Shown: positions 9,365-19,105 of the stretch, in pieces | How positions within the stretch are numbered: the stretch's first letter is position 1 | Layout of the letters: each line of letters opens with the position of its first letter | Assembly: GCA_900555525.1 (NCBI GenBank) | Contig: USLP01000001.1 | Location: forward strand, 1 to 21,647 | Direction of reading: 5' to 3' | DNA: 21,647 nt | Source of the DNA: an uncultured Eubacteriales bacterium | Lineage (GTDB): Bacteria; Bacillota; Clostridia; UMGS1840 | Program-made: the position numbers and the translations under genes | The notes under the pieces: generated by a model | What the model saw: the letters and a program-made list of their open reading frames with translations, nothing else | What the model was told of the DNA's origin: nothing | Databases searched by the model: none

Positions 9365-10285
9365 ATGAAAATTGTGCAAAAAACAAAAGAAAAAAAAGAA
9401 AGAAACGGAATAAAAAACTATTCTTTGTATCTGTTTTTGATTCCGGGATTGGTACTGACAGCGGTTTTTTCGTATGCCGCCATGCCGGGTCTTCTTATCG
9501 GATTTATGGATTATGATTACTTTTTGGGCTTTAAAAGCCCGTGGGTCGGGTTTGCTAATATAATCGAGATTTTTACAACGCCCGATTTAAACTCGGCTAT
9601 AGTAAATACTTTGATTTTGAGCCTTTTAAATTTGGTTGTCGTATTTCCGCTTCCGATAATATTTTCGCTTCTTCTTAACGAAATAAAAAACGGATTTTTC
9701 AAAAGATTTACGCAGACGGTAAGTTATCTGCCGCATTTTCTTTCAACAATTTCCATTATCGGACTTGCGACTTCGATTTTTAGCGAATACGGCATAATAA
9801 ACGACATAAAAATGTTTATAAATCCCGATTCTCAAAGGACATTGTACCTTACCTTGCAAAATTTGTTTGTTCCGAATATAACTATGCTTACGGTTTGGCA
9901 GACGCTTGGCTGGAGCTCGATAATTTATCTTTCCACAATTGCCGGAATAGACCCGACTTTATATGAAGCGGCTGTGGTTGACGGCGCAGGAAAGTTTAAA
10001 CAGTGTATTTATATAACATTACCGTCAATTATGCCGACGGTTGTTCTGCTCTTTATATTACAGATAGGTAATTTGTTTAAATCTAATTTCGATTTGGTAT
10101 ACGGACTTCAAAACCCGTACATAAATTTTGAAGTTATATCTACCGTAATATACAAACAGGGTATCACAAACGGTAAATACGATATATCCACGGCATTTGG
10201 TTTTGTGGAAGGATTTATAAGCTTGATACTTATATTTACCGCAAACTTCTTCTCAAAAAAAGTTAATGATATTTCAATAATATAA
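9365..10285 (+). CDS. ABC transporter permease, LplB type (carbohydrate import)
   Basis: An inner-membrane subunit of 306 residues with about six hydrophobic segments (roughly 24-44, 82-105, 118-138, 170-190, 222-242, 273-293). The ATPase-docking EAA loop starts at E201-A-A, with G about 7 residues later and I-T-L-P-S-I-M-P after it. The N-terminal P-G-L and the T-V-S-Y-L-P-H-F-L-S run are typical of Lpl/YtcP-type oligosaccharide permeases. It would form the channel heterodimer with the next gene. The ATG lies very close to its AAAGGA site (9358-9363); an in-frame GTG at 9374 with better spacing is an alternative start. It is 6-12 bases upstream of the second permease. No ATPase gene accompanies it. 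Confidence 0.93.
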   Translation: MKIVQKTKEKKERNGIKNYSLYLFLIPGLVLTAVFSYAAMPGLLIGFMDYDYFLGFKSPWVGFANIIEIFTTPDLNSAIVNTLILSLLNLVVVFPLPIIFSLLLNEIKNGFFKRFTQTVSYLPHFLSTISIIGLATSIFSEYGIINDIKMFINPDSQRTLYLTLQNLFVPNITMLTVWQTLGWSSIIYLSTIAGIDPTLYEAAVVDGAGKFKQCIYITLPSIMPTVVLLFILQIGNLFKSNFDLVYGLQNPYINFEVISTVIYKQGITNGKYDISTAFGFVEGFISLILIFTANFFSKKVNDISII

Positions 10286-10297
10286 AAGGATGTGATG

Positions 10298-11230
10298 ATG
10301 GTGAAAGTGAAAAAAAATAAGTTAAATGACGAATCTGTATCTTATAAAATATTTACAGTAATAAATTACATTATTATGATTTTTGTTATCGTTGTTATGC
10401 TTTTTCCGTATCTTAATGTTTTGGCAAAAGCGTTAAATGACGCTAATGATACGATGCTGGGAGGAATAACAATTTTTCCGAGAAAGCCGACTTTTGGGAA
10501 CTTTAAGCTGCTTTTGAACGACGAAAGTATATACAGGGCGTTTTTTGTCAGCGTTATGAGAGTTTTGACAGGCGTTGTTTGCGGCATTGTCGTTCAGTTT
10601 ATGACGGCATATGCGCTGTCCCGTCCCGAACTTAAACATAAAAAACTGTTCAACGTTATATTTATGATACCTATGTATATAAGCGGCGGTCTAATTCCGA
10701 GCTACATATTGTATTCACGCTTAAATCTGCTTGATACATTCTGGGTGTACATTCTTCCGGTGTGCTTCTCGTTTTATAATATTCTTATTATAAAATCATA
10801 TATGAGCATAAACATTCCGGTTAGCCTTATAGAAGCTTCAAGGCTTATGGGTGCAAAAGAGGGAACGATATTCTTTAAAATAGTATTGCCGCTTTGCTCG
10901 CCGATAATGGCTACAATTGCACTTTGGATAGCGGTTGACGCATGGAACGACTGGACATCAACGCTTTATTATGTTCAGAAGCCTGCTTTATATACCTTGC
11001 AGTATATTTTAATGCAGACCATAAAGGAAAGCGAACGTATTGCGGCGCTTGTACAGGCGGCGGCGCAAAAAGGAGAAGACGTAACAAAGATTCAGAACAG
11101 TATAACCGTAACACCCGACGCAATGGTTTCGGCGCAGGTTATAGTTGTAACATTGCCGATAATCTGCGTATACCCGTTCTTGCAGAAATATTTTGTACAG
11201 GGTGTAACGCTCGGCGCAGTAAAAGAATAA
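10298..11230 (+). CDS. ABC transporter permease, LplC/UgpE-like type (carbohydrate import)
   Basis: The second channel subunit, about 310 residues, with a hydrophobic N-terminal segment (about 19-40) and five more. Its EAA-type loop reads E179-A-S-R-L-M-G-A followed by I-V-L-P-L. It shows landmarks of the Lpl-type second permease: P-Y-L-N-V near the N-terminus, A-Y-A-L-S-R-P-E-L before a membrane segment, M-Y-I-S-G-G-L-I-P-S, and the C-terminal G-V-T-L-G-A-V-K. Four in-frame starts lie close together (GTG 10292, ATG 10295, ATG 10298, GTG 10301). ATG 10298 is chosen for its 7-base spacing from AAAAGGA (10284-10290), but 10295 is nearly as good. It precedes the binding-protein gene by about 34 bases. 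Confidence 0.93.
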   Translation: MVKVKKNKLNDESVSYKIFTVINYIIMIFVIVVMLFPYLNVLAKALNDANDTMLGGITIFPRKPTFGNFKLLLNDESIYRAFFVSVMRVLTGVVCGIVVQFMTAYALSRPELKHKKLFNVIFMIPMYISGGLIPSYILYSRLNLLDTFWVYILPVCFSFYNILIIKSYMSINIPVSLIEASRLMGAKEGTIFFKIVLPLCSPIMATIALWIAVDAWNDWTSTLYYVQKPALYTLQYILMQTIKESERIAALVQAAAQKGEDVTKIQNSITVTPDAMVSAQVIVVTLPIICVYPFLQKYFVQGVTLGAVKE

Positions 11231-11264
11231 AAATAAAAAATATAATAAAAAGGGAGAAAGTGTT

Positions 11265-13160
11265 ATGAAAAAAAGATTTTTATCACTACTGACAGTTTTG
11301 TGCATAGCTTCGGCGGCATCCGGCTGTGTAAAGAAAGAGGAACTTAAGAGCAAGGAAATGCCGTTCCTGCTGAACGAGGTTGGAAATGAGGTTGACGTTA
11401 TCGACGATATTCCTGATTGGACCGGAGATAAAATAGACCTTATAGTTTGGGAATCACACGGAACACAGGCGGCGGAAATAGGTAAGAAAGCAACAAACGA
11501 TAAGTTTTTGGGTGAATTGGAAAGAGTTTCGGGTATAAAATTCGATACGGAAAATTCATTTGACAACAGCGGAGAGAGCGGCGAGGCGAAAATTGCTAAA
11601 ATGGCGGCAACAAAAAACTGGCCCGATGTTGGTCTTGACGTTAACAAAAGCTTGCTTAACAAATGTATCGAGCAGGACAAAATCTATGATTTGACCGAAG
11701 CAATCGAAAAATGGGCGCCTAACTATATGAAAATGGTAAATTCCGACGATATAATGAAGGAAGCCTATGAAAACATGAAAATAAACGGCAAGATGTATCA
11801 GTTCTTAAGAACGGGTACAAAAGCTCTGAGACATACCGAAAAGGATCCCGAAAAGTATGAAAGCATTATTTGGGAAATGGATACACGCAGCTGGCTCTAT
11901 GTAAGAGACGATATTTTAAAGAAGATTTATCCCGAAGCAAAAACTCAGGACGAAATCGAAGATATATATATGAAAAACGGAAAGTATACAATGGAAGACA
12001 TTACCGATGTTACCATTAAAAGCCCCGAGGAATTTAAAGACTTTTTGGTAAAAATAAATAATTTGGGAATTACGGAAAACGGCAGAAAGGTTTGGCCGTT
12101 CTATACGCATAACGGCAGTGATAACTGGAGTCTTTGCACAGCGTTTAACTCTTTGTGGGGAGCGGGCAGCGAAAGCGCTGTCGACTATTTCGGTTACTAT
12201 GATACCGAGGCGGGAAAGATTGTTCCGACCGTAAAACAGCAATGGTATAAAGATACCATAAAATTCTATAATGAGCTTATTCGTGAAGGCTTGGCTTCCA
12301 AAGAAGCTTTGGCAGATAACAGCAGCGCTTTTGCGACTAAAAAGCTAAATGGTGAATACGCTGTATTCTACGGCAACGACGTACCTCCTACAGACGAACA
12401 GCTAAAAGCGGCAGGCAAAAATTACCGTTACCGCAAGGTGCTTTTGGATATACCGAGAAATCATAACAGATTTATGTACTACAATTCCGATTTCAGCGAT
12501 GTATACCAGGGCGAAACAATTACAGTATTCAAAAACAATATAAAAGAAGATCAGCTTGAACAGTTTATAAGATTTATCGACTTCTTCTATTCCGACGCAG
12601 GTCAGAAATATATGGAATGGGGACCGAAGAAATCGGGACTTTACGAAACGGATGAAAACGGCAACACGAGATATACAGATAAGCGCTTTGAGGAAGCAAT
12701 GCTTTTGGAAACAAGCAGCGATGTGCTTTATGAATACGGTCTTGAAAGCTGGCCGGCTCTTCGCAAGTTTATGCCTTCCGCAAGCAAATATTCCGCTAAA
12801 GTAGAGTATAAAAAATTTGAGGAAAGACAGAAGGCGCAATACACGGACGAATGGAAATATTCAAAAATCGCAGGCAAAACGGAATATCCGATATTGGCGC
12901 AAAGCTGGGCTATTTGGGATTATACTGCGGACGTTAAGGAAATGGAAGACTTCTGGAACACAAGACAGTCATGCGAAGACGCGCTTAAAGTTGTATTTAC
13001 GGCAAATTCCGATGAACAGTTTGAAGAATATTACAATAAGATGGTCAGCGTTTTTGAGAAAAACGGTCTTAACGACACTATGATGGAAAAATGGAACGAA
13101 GCGTTTGAAAAAGCAAATGAAAAGTATTTATCCGATTTCAGAAACTGGAAAGAAAAATAA
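11265..13160 (+). CDS. Lipoprotein solute-binding protein, LplA type
   Basis: Extracellular lipid-anchored receptor of the importer, 631 residues. The N-terminus is a lipoprotein signal with lipobox A-S-G-C21, so Cys21 should be lipidated and hold the protein on the outer face of the membrane. The mature part has the two-lobe layout of large Lpl-type receptors: an early L-I-V-W-E-S strand, a W-P-D-V-G-L-D segment, W-L-Y-V-R-D-D and T-I-T-V-F-K-N strands, and a helical C-terminus containing E-Y-Y-N-K-M. These receptors (over 500 residues) bind oligosaccharides. GGGAG 9 bases before the ATG supports the start. The ligand cannot be predicted, but its place between two paralogous beta-helix proteins suggests it takes their products. 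Confidence 0.94.
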   Translation: MKKRFLSLLTVLCIASAASGCVKKEELKSKEMPFLLNEVGNEVDVIDDIPDWTGDKIDLIVWESHGTQAAEIGKKATNDKFLGELERVSGIKFDTENSFDNSGESGEAKIAKMAATKNWPDVGLDVNKSLLNKCIEQDKIYDLTEAIEKWAPNYMKMVNSDDIMKEAYENMKINGKMYQFLRTGTKALRHTEKDPEKYESIIWEMDTRSWLYVRDDILKKIYPEAKTQDEIEDIYMKNGKYTMEDITDVTIKSPEEFKDFLVKINNLGITENGRKVWPFYTHNGSDNWSLCTAFNSLWGAGSESAVDYFGYYDTEAGKIVPTVKQQWYKDTIKFYNELIREGLASKEALADNSSAFATKKLNGEYAVFYGNDVPPTDEQLKAAGKNYRYRKVLLDIPRNHNRFMYYNSDFSDVYQGETITVFKNNIKEDQLEQFIRFIDFFYSDAGQKYMEWGPKKSGLYETDENGNTRYTDKRFEEAMLLETSSDVLYEYGLESWPALRKFMPSASKYSAKVEYKKFEERQKAQYTDEWKYSKIAGKTEYPILAQSWAIWDYTADVKEMEDFWNTRQSCEDALKVVFTANSDEQFEEYYNKMVSVFEKNGLNDTMMEKWNEAFEKANEKYLSDFRNWKEK

Positions 13161-13208
13161 GCTTTTTATAAAGTTTTGGACTTTCACAAATATTAGGAGA
13201 GTGAATCA

Positions 13209-16200
13209 ATGAGAATTTTAAAAACAGCGGTAACCTGCTTTCTGCTCATAGCAATACTTGCATCACAGGGGCTGTGCTATGCGGACGAAATAAAGGAATA
13301 TACTGTGGATTTGAGCAAATATACTGCGGAGGACAATTCACAGATGACGGACGGACAATTGATTTTAAATAACGGTTCAAAAGCGGAATACAACGTGTTT
13401 TTTCCGTTTAATGCGGCAAAAATGGTTATTACATACAGCGGAACGGGAAATTTGAAATTAAATGTAAACGATGATGAGTTTGTATGTGTTTGCAATGGAA
13501 ATAATGCCGAAACCGAAGCTAACTTTGTGCGTGTTAAGAGGTCGGGCGATTATAAGGTTGTTATTTCGGCAGATTCATATATAGCGATACAAAAAATAAA
13601 GTTTGTAAAAGAAAAATTAGATACCCCTCCGCGCGAACCCTTTGACCTGAAATTCAGTGATTACGAAAGCGCTTTACAGACCGCTGTTGTGTTGTCTCCG
13701 AAATCTTCCGTAATGATGGTAAACGGAAGCAGAAGATATACTGACTTCAATGATTATAAGGTTACTCCCGTTGTACAAAACGGGAAAACCTATCTTCCGA
13801 TTCATGCTCTTGCAAGGGTATTGGGATATTATTATGAAAGTATTCCCGACAAAAATTATTTTCTTTTGAGAGAAGATAACCGCGAATATTATTTTATAAA
13901 CGGCGATACAAAAAGACGTATATCCGAGGATACTCCCGAAACAATCGAAAACAAACATATTATGATAAACGGCGATTATTGGCTTGAACTCAGATATTTT
14001 GCGGAGGAAATCGGAAAATATGTCGGCTACAGAGACGGATATATCGCTATAGACTTAAGAAAATATGTTTCGGATATTTTGAATAACGAAGAAATTTTTT
14101 CAATGGTAAAAGAAGAAATGGAAGCATATCAGCCCGTTGCGGATAGCGGAAACACATATTATGTTGCGCAAACTCCGAGCGCGTCCGATGAAAATGACGG
14201 CAGTCTGAGCGCACCGTTTTTATCGCTGAAAAAAGCCGCCGAAACAGCAAAAGCAGGCGACACGGTTATAATAAGAGAGGGCGTGTACAGAGAAGTTCTT
14301 GAGCCCAAAAATAACGGAACTGCGTCAAAGCCTATAACTTTTAAAGCAAAAGACGGCGAAAAAGTTACAATTTCGGCAAACGAACCTATTTCGATATTTG
14401 CGGATTACAAAGACGGTATGGTTATTGCAAATATGGACTGGACTTTGGGACAGGGACGAGATATGCTGTTTATTGACGGAGAAGCCGTTCCCGAAGCAAG
14501 GCATCCTAATACGCATACTGCGGAAAGAAAGGAAACCAGGGAATATACAAGTCCGTTTTTTATGACAAGGGGTAATATAAGATTGTCGGTTGATAATGAA
14601 AAATTAGCGTTAAGCGATACTGACCTTGATCAACCGGCTAATTACTGGAAAGGCGCAATATACGTTACACTTTCAGGCTGGGGCTGGTATCCCACAACGG
14701 CGAAAATCACATCGTCCGAAAAAGGCAAGCTTTATCTTGGCGAGACAACGAAAACCATGTGGTTTCCCACAAATGAGGGGTATCGAAAGACAGACTGCGG
14801 TTATATCACCTGCACTAAAAATGCAATTGATGTTCCGGGGGAATGGGCAGTTGAAGACGGCAGACTTTACATGATTCCGCCGGAGGGAAAAACTGCAAAA
14901 ACGCTTAAAGTCGAGATGAAAAAACGTCAGCTTGTTATGAATCTTGAAAACAGCAGCTACATTCATATAAAAAATATCAATACAATCGGCGGAAGCGCGA
15001 AGCTTAATAATAGCGTTATGTGCATACTTGATGGCGTAAACATGAAAAATATTGCACATTATACCTTTACGGCAAACCAGCTTTATAATACTTTTGACGG
15101 CATTCCGCCTACCGACCCCAACAATGCGCCTATGCGAGGCGAAGACGGAGTATATATCGGCGGCAGAGATAACGTGTTTATAAACGGCAGTATCGACGGA
15201 AGCGCAGGCAACAGCTTAACGCTTACCGGTTTGTATACCTACGTTGAAAACAATGATTTTAAGGATTGCGGATATATTGCCAGGGGAGGACTTGGTATTT
15301 TCGGAAACGCATTGCAAAAGACCGAGGATTTGACGGGAGGACATTTTATTTATCAAAATTCTTCTCATGGCGCAAACCGTTCCGTTTTCACGGGTTCAAC
15401 ATATGAAGACTGGTACAGCCGATATGGAAAGGTTCCGTCAAGACTTCCTATGGAAGTTGCTTATAACGATTTTTATAATGCAAATTTCGCGGCACGTGAT
15501 ACGGGTATATTGTACTATCACGGCGCTGTTATCGGAAGCGACAGACTTTATTCAAAGGTGCATCATAACTATGCGCATGACGGAGGAACGGCAGACGGAG
15601 CAAATTCAAGTTATTATTTTGATAACTTAATGCAGTTCTTTGAATGTTACGATAATATAGCATATTCAACGATTAAAGAAGTGCCGAAGACAGAGCTTCC
15701 GTATGTTCAGGACCCGGGATATTTTCCCGAATCGCACGCTTTCGGATATGCGTATAACAACAATAGCTTGGACTATCTTGCGGGCGGAGCAAAAGATTTG
15801 ACATATGAAGACTTCCCCGGCGGCAGACCGTTTGACGCAGGCGTTTATGACGGCGAATATTTAGCTAATTATGAGCGTCTTATGAAGAATGAAGAAGCGG
15901 ATTATCTTTATTTAAGAAACGCAAAGGTTGAAAACGGCGCGAAAATTGTTTCGGGAAATGTTGTGTTCAGTGATAACAACCAAACCGCGGTTTTGGAAAA
16001 TGTTGATTTTGGAGACGGCAAAAATATGCTTGATTTCTATTTCAACGGAGATTATTCGTATACGGATGACAAATACACAATTGCAATAGGCACAGACCTT
16101 GAAACTGCCCATAAATATACGCTGAATACGAAAACGTTATCGAGGTCGGAAACGGGATTGAACAAAAATACTTTGTTTTTAAACAAAAAGTCATATAAGG

Positions 16201-16748
16201 GCAAGCAAAACATTTATATTACGTCTCAAGCTTGGAAAAGCTCGTCGCTTATAAAAATAGGTATAGGTTATAAAGACAATCTTGACAGCAGGATTGTAAC
16301 GCAGATTTATGCCGGAAACTGCGATGCTCTTACAAGTACATGGGCTCAGAGAATGTACGTTGAAGGACCTGACGGCTTAGATGGAAAAAATCACCCGTGC
16401 ATATATCTGGCAAATAAAGGAACAATGTTAGAGTATAAAAATGTATCGGTATTTGAAGACTGCAATGAGTTTGTTATAAACAGCGCTTCGCCGCGAGCGG
16501 TTTTGGGCAGTATAGTTCAATTGCGGAAAGACAGTCCCGACGGTGAAATTTTAGGCGAAATTACGGTTACCGACGCTGTAGTGGGCGAGGGGGAAAACCA
16601 AGGCTTTAAGGATATGAGAGTACCGCTTAAAGAAACGCTGAAAGCAGGTAATTATGATTTCTACCTTACATTTACCGGTCCCGATCATACTTGGACGAGA
16701 ATTTATTGGTTTGCACTTGCCAATACTGCGGCGGAGGTTTTGAAATGA
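13209..16748 (+). CDS. Secreted stalk-domain / beta-helix / CBM6-like protein (paralogue B)
   Basis: A protein of 1179 residues, collinear with paralogue A over about 880 residues and extended at the C-terminus. AGGAGAG 7 bases before the ATG sets the start. Signal peptide about 1-26. N-terminal beta-rich region, stalk domain (about 155-290; S-S-V-M-M-V-N-G), then a beta-helix from about 320 with the same head motifs (D-E-N-D-G-S, G-D-T-V-I-I, E-G-V-Y-R-E) and the conserved A-R-D764-T-G and H785-H-N-Y-x-H790-D. After about residue 890 comes a section absent from A, ending in a CBM6-like domain (about 1060-1175; L-E-Y-K-N-V, G-x-I-V-Q-L-R-K, G-N-Y-D-F-Y-L-T-F-T-G, W-F-A). CBM6 domains bind beta-glycans such as xylan. 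Enzymatic activity is likely but unproven. The stop overlaps the next start by four bases. Confidence 0.86.
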   Translation: MRILKTAVTCFLLIAILASQGLCYADEIKEYTVDLSKYTAEDNSQMTDGQLILNNGSKAEYNVFFPFNAAKMVITYSGTGNLKLNVNDDEFVCVCNGNNAETEANFVRVKRSGDYKVVISADSYIAIQKIKFVKEKLDTPPREPFDLKFSDYESALQTAVVLSPKSSVMMVNGSRRYTDFNDYKVTPVVQNGKTYLPIHALARVLGYYYESIPDKNYFLLREDNREYYFINGDTKRRISEDTPETIENKHIMINGDYWLELRYFAEEIGKYVGYRDGYIAIDLRKYVSDILNNEEIFSMVKEEMEAYQPVADSGNTYYVAQTPSASDENDGSLSAPFLSLKKAAETAKAGDTVIIREGVYREVLEPKNNGTASKPITFKAKDGEKVTISANEPISIFADYKDGMVIANMDWTLGQGRDMLFIDGEAVPEARHPNTHTAERKETREYTSPFFMTRGNIRLSVDNEKLALSDTDLDQPANYWKGAIYVTLSGWGWYPTTAKITSSEKGKLYLGETTKTMWFPTNEGYRKTDCGYITCTKNAIDVPGEWAVEDGRLYMIPPEGKTAKTLKVEMKKRQLVMNLENSSYIHIKNINTIGGSAKLNNSVMCILDGVNMKNIAHYTFTANQLYNTFDGIPPTDPNNAPMRGEDGVYIGGRDNVFINGSIDGSAGNSLTLTGLYTYVENNDFKDCGYIARGGLGIFGNALQKTEDLTGGHFIYQNSSHGANRSVFTGSTYEDWYSRYGKVPSRLPMEVAYNDFYNANFAARDTGILYYHGAVIGSDRLYSKVHHNYAHDGGTADGANSSYYFDNLMQFFECYDNIAYSTIKEVPKTELPYVQDPGYFPESHAFGYAYNNNSLDYLAGGAKDLTYEDFPGGRPFDAGVYDGEYLANYERLMKNEEADYLYLRNAKVENGAKIVSGNVVFSDNNQTAVLENVDFGDGKNMLDFYFNGDYSYTDDKYTIAIGTDLETAHKYTLNTKTLSRSETGLNKNTLFLNKKSYKGKQNIYITSQAWKSSSLIKIGIGYKDNLDSRIVTQIYAGNCDALTSTWAQRMYVEGPDGLDGKNHPCIYLANKGTMLEYKNVSVFEDCNEFVINSASPRAVLGSIVQLRKDSPDGEILGEITVTDAVVGEGENQGFKDMRVPLKETLKAGNYDFYLTFTGPDHTWTRIYWFALANTAAEVLK
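16733..16747 (+). promoter_or_regulatory. Ribosome site and ATGA overlap coupling two genes
   Basis: GGAGG (16733-16737) inside the end of paralogue B, 7 bases before the ATG at 16745, which overlaps the TGA stop (16746-16748). This decides the start against an in-frame ATG at 16691 that lacks a signal peptide after it. Confidence 0.85.
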
Positions 16749-19081
16749 AAAAAAGTTTAATAATTTTTATCGCAGCTTTGCTGCTGGTTAATGTGTTTTT
16801 TACGGTGAATGCCGAAAATACGGGATTTTATCTTGATTTATCCTCCGAAAATATAACCTTTTCGGGTGATGAAAATACGGTTGTTTCTTATAACGGAACA
16901 CCGCAGATAAAATCACTGACATCATTTTCGGGGACAAAAAAGTATGTCGATTTACGAAGCGGTACGGTAAATATAGATAGTACCGCAATAAAAAATCTTG
17001 ATAAAATCAGCGTGAATTTGTGGTTTAATCTTTATGATACAAAACAAAAAACCTTGCTTTCCTTTGAAGACGAGGCGGGAAAAAGCGATTTTAATGTTTC
17101 GTATGACGGAAACGGTCAGCTTGTTTATGTTGTGGGTTACAGAAATTCTAAATTTCAGATTACAAAGAAAGCAAGCGTTTCTTCCGCGGTAAATATGTGG
17201 AATAATATTGTTTTTACAAGAGAATGGAACAGCGTTTCAAAAAGATGGAGCTATACGCTTTATTTAAACGGAGCCTTGCTGGTGAGCGAGTATGCGGGCG
17301 GAATCCAAACGTCGCAGGATGACATGAAGCTTTACATTGGAGGCAATACGGATAAAAATAATTTGGGAATTTCGGATATGTATATATTCCCTGAGGTTTT
17401 GGATGCACTTAAAGTAAGTAACTCCTACAATGCAAATAAGGAAAGCTTTTCCGAGCTTTCAGATACCATGAATATAACAGAGGTTTTACCCAAAAAAGGC
17501 GGCGCGATTAAGATTGATGAAAACCATATTACGGTGAAATTCGATAATTATATCAATGCCGAAGATGCGGATAAATACGTGGAATTTGTAAAGGAAAACG
17601 GCGAAGCTTTAGGTGGGAGCGTTTTTGTAAAAGCAAAGAATAAGGCATTAGACCTTTATTTTGGTAATCTTGAGCCTGAAGAAAATTATATATTGCGTTT
17701 TAAGGAAGGCTTAAAATCCGTAAACGGTATAAGTCTGGAGCCTTGTGAATTTGTGTTTACGGCAGAAAACGACTATATTGTAAACGAAGATTTTTCCGAT
17801 GATGAAAATTATGTTGTGGGAGAAGCTCCGAAAACTGCGGGTAAAATAAGATATTTTTCCGACGGAAATTGGACAGCCTCCAATATGGAGGTATGCGAAA
17901 CTCCCGACGGAGATAAATACGTATCTTTAAAAGCGGGGCGTGCGGACAAGGATAATTTTATAGATATGACATTTGATACACCCGTTACCGACAAGGTTAT
18001 AATATCCGATATGAAGGTAAGAGTATACAATGTTTTAAACGATAACCATGTTATTACGACGCCAAACAGCCTAATGAGAGTTTATGTAAACGAAAATGCC
18101 ATAAGCCCGTTTTCAATTGTCGGAGAATCGGCAAACGGTGTGTTTCAGGGGAATACAACGCAGGAAAACTTGACATATACTACATATAGAATGTCTGAAA
18201 ACACAAGAGACCAAAACGGATTTAACTCTGTACGAATAATAGCCGCAAAGAACGAAAACGGATATTATGCCATGAAAATGCTTGATAAGAATACGGACGG
18301 CAGCGAGTATTTTCTGAAAACAAACAATCCGAATGCAATTGCGGTTGAGCGTATTACGGGACTTGCGGCAACGCTTTTATATCCGACGGGTGATGACTGG
18401 GAAACGCAAATTGCAAACGACAGATATTTTTTGAGCGACTGGAAGGTTTATTTTGCTCCCGAACCTAAAATTATTTATGTAAATGCCGATGAGATAACGC
18501 CTATGTCCGAAAGTATATCGGTATACTTGAATGATGAGGCGGCAAGCGAATCTTTAAGCTCCGACAGTATAATTTTAAGAAGAAAAGATACGCAAAAGGA
18601 AATAGCTGTTTCGGTAAACGGATACGACCCGAAAAAAAGACAAGTTGAAATTGTTCCCGAGGAATGTCTCGATTACGGAACCGAATATGAGATTATTTTA
18701 AACGGCGTAAAGACGAAATTGGGAGCAAAGGCTGACAATTCCGCTTACAGCTTTAAGGTAGGCGACAGAAAGCTGCGGGTTGCTTCAAATATTTTTGAAA
18801 AGAATGCAGAGGGGGCAAATATAAGCGTTTCCGTTACAAACGATACGGAAGAAAATAAAATAATCGTTCTTGCCGCGATAGTTTATAACGAGGCAAATCA
18901 GGCAGTTTGCTCATATACAAAGGAATTTGAAGTTGAAAAAAATTCATATTCTTCATCATTGCTTTCTTTGACAAATTACAGTGAAAAAGGAGGGAAAAAC
19001 GTTAAACTGTTTGTCATGGAGGCGGCAGACGGCGGACTGTATTCGATTTCCGCTGAAGAATATTCATACAATTTGTATTAA
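16745..19081 (+). CDS. Secreted modular LamG / Ig-like protein
   Basis: A protein of 778 residues with a clear signal peptide (Lys-Lys, hydrophobic core, V-N-A near 23). Residues about 25-215 look like a LamG/concanavalin-A-like domain: I-S-V-N-L-W-F, W-N-N-I-V-F-T-R, Y-T-L-Y-L-N-G, K-L-Y-I-G-G. An SbsA/Big_5-type Ig-like domain (about 220-320; V-L-P-K-K-G-G, then I-T-V-K-F-D) follows. Next is a beta-rich stretch (about 325-560) of no recognised family that begins like a jelly roll (N-E-D-F-S), a second Ig-like domain (about 575-665) and a C-terminal beta domain (about 670-778). No catalytic motif, sortase signal or S-layer homology domain was seen. Translational coupling to paralogue B suggests the two are needed together, B perhaps cutting and this one binding the same glycan. 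A structural role at the cell surface is the alternative. Confidence 0.85.
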   Translation: MKKSLIIFIAALLLVNVFFTVNAENTGFYLDLSSENITFSGDENTVVSYNGTPQIKSLTSFSGTKKYVDLRSGTVNIDSTAIKNLDKISVNLWFNLYDTKQKTLLSFEDEAGKSDFNVSYDGNGQLVYVVGYRNSKFQITKKASVSSAVNMWNNIVFTREWNSVSKRWSYTLYLNGALLVSEYAGGIQTSQDDMKLYIGGNTDKNNLGISDMYIFPEVLDALKVSNSYNANKESFSELSDTMNITEVLPKKGGAIKIDENHITVKFDNYINAEDADKYVEFVKENGEALGGSVFVKAKNKALDLYFGNLEPEENYILRFKEGLKSVNGISLEPCEFVFTAENDYIVNEDFSDDENYVVGEAPKTAGKIRYFSDGNWTASNMEVCETPDGDKYVSLKAGRADKDNFIDMTFDTPVTDKVIISDMKVRVYNVLNDNHVITTPNSLMRVYVNENAISPFSIVGESANGVFQGNTTQENLTYTTYRMSENTRDQNGFNSVRIIAAKNENGYYAMKMLDKNTDGSEYFLKTNNPNAIAVERITGLAATLLYPTGDDWETQIANDRYFLSDWKVYFAPEPKIIYVNADEITPMSESISVYLNDEAASESLSSDSIILRRKDTQKEIAVSVNGYDPKKRQVEIVPEECLDYGTEYEIILNGVKTKLGAKADNSAYSFKVGDRKLRVASNIFEKNAEGANISVSVTNDTEENKIIVLAAIVYNEANQAVCSYTKEFEVEKNSYSSSLLSLTNYSEKGGKNVKLFVMEAADGGLYSISAEEYSYNLY

Positions 19082-19105
19082 AATAAAAAAGAAAGGAAAA
19101 AGAAA

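Noticed and set aside
11009..11680. Open minus-strand frame of about 220 codons across the permease/binding-protein junction
   Set aside because: It overlaps the ends of two strongly supported genes, has a Ser/Leu/Phe-rich shadow composition and no start signals.
13209..13290. Paralogue B as a lipoprotein (Cys near the end of its signal peptide)
   Set aside because: Residues before the Cys (Q-G-L-C) do not make a lipobox; the signal fits ordinary cleavage after the following Y-A.
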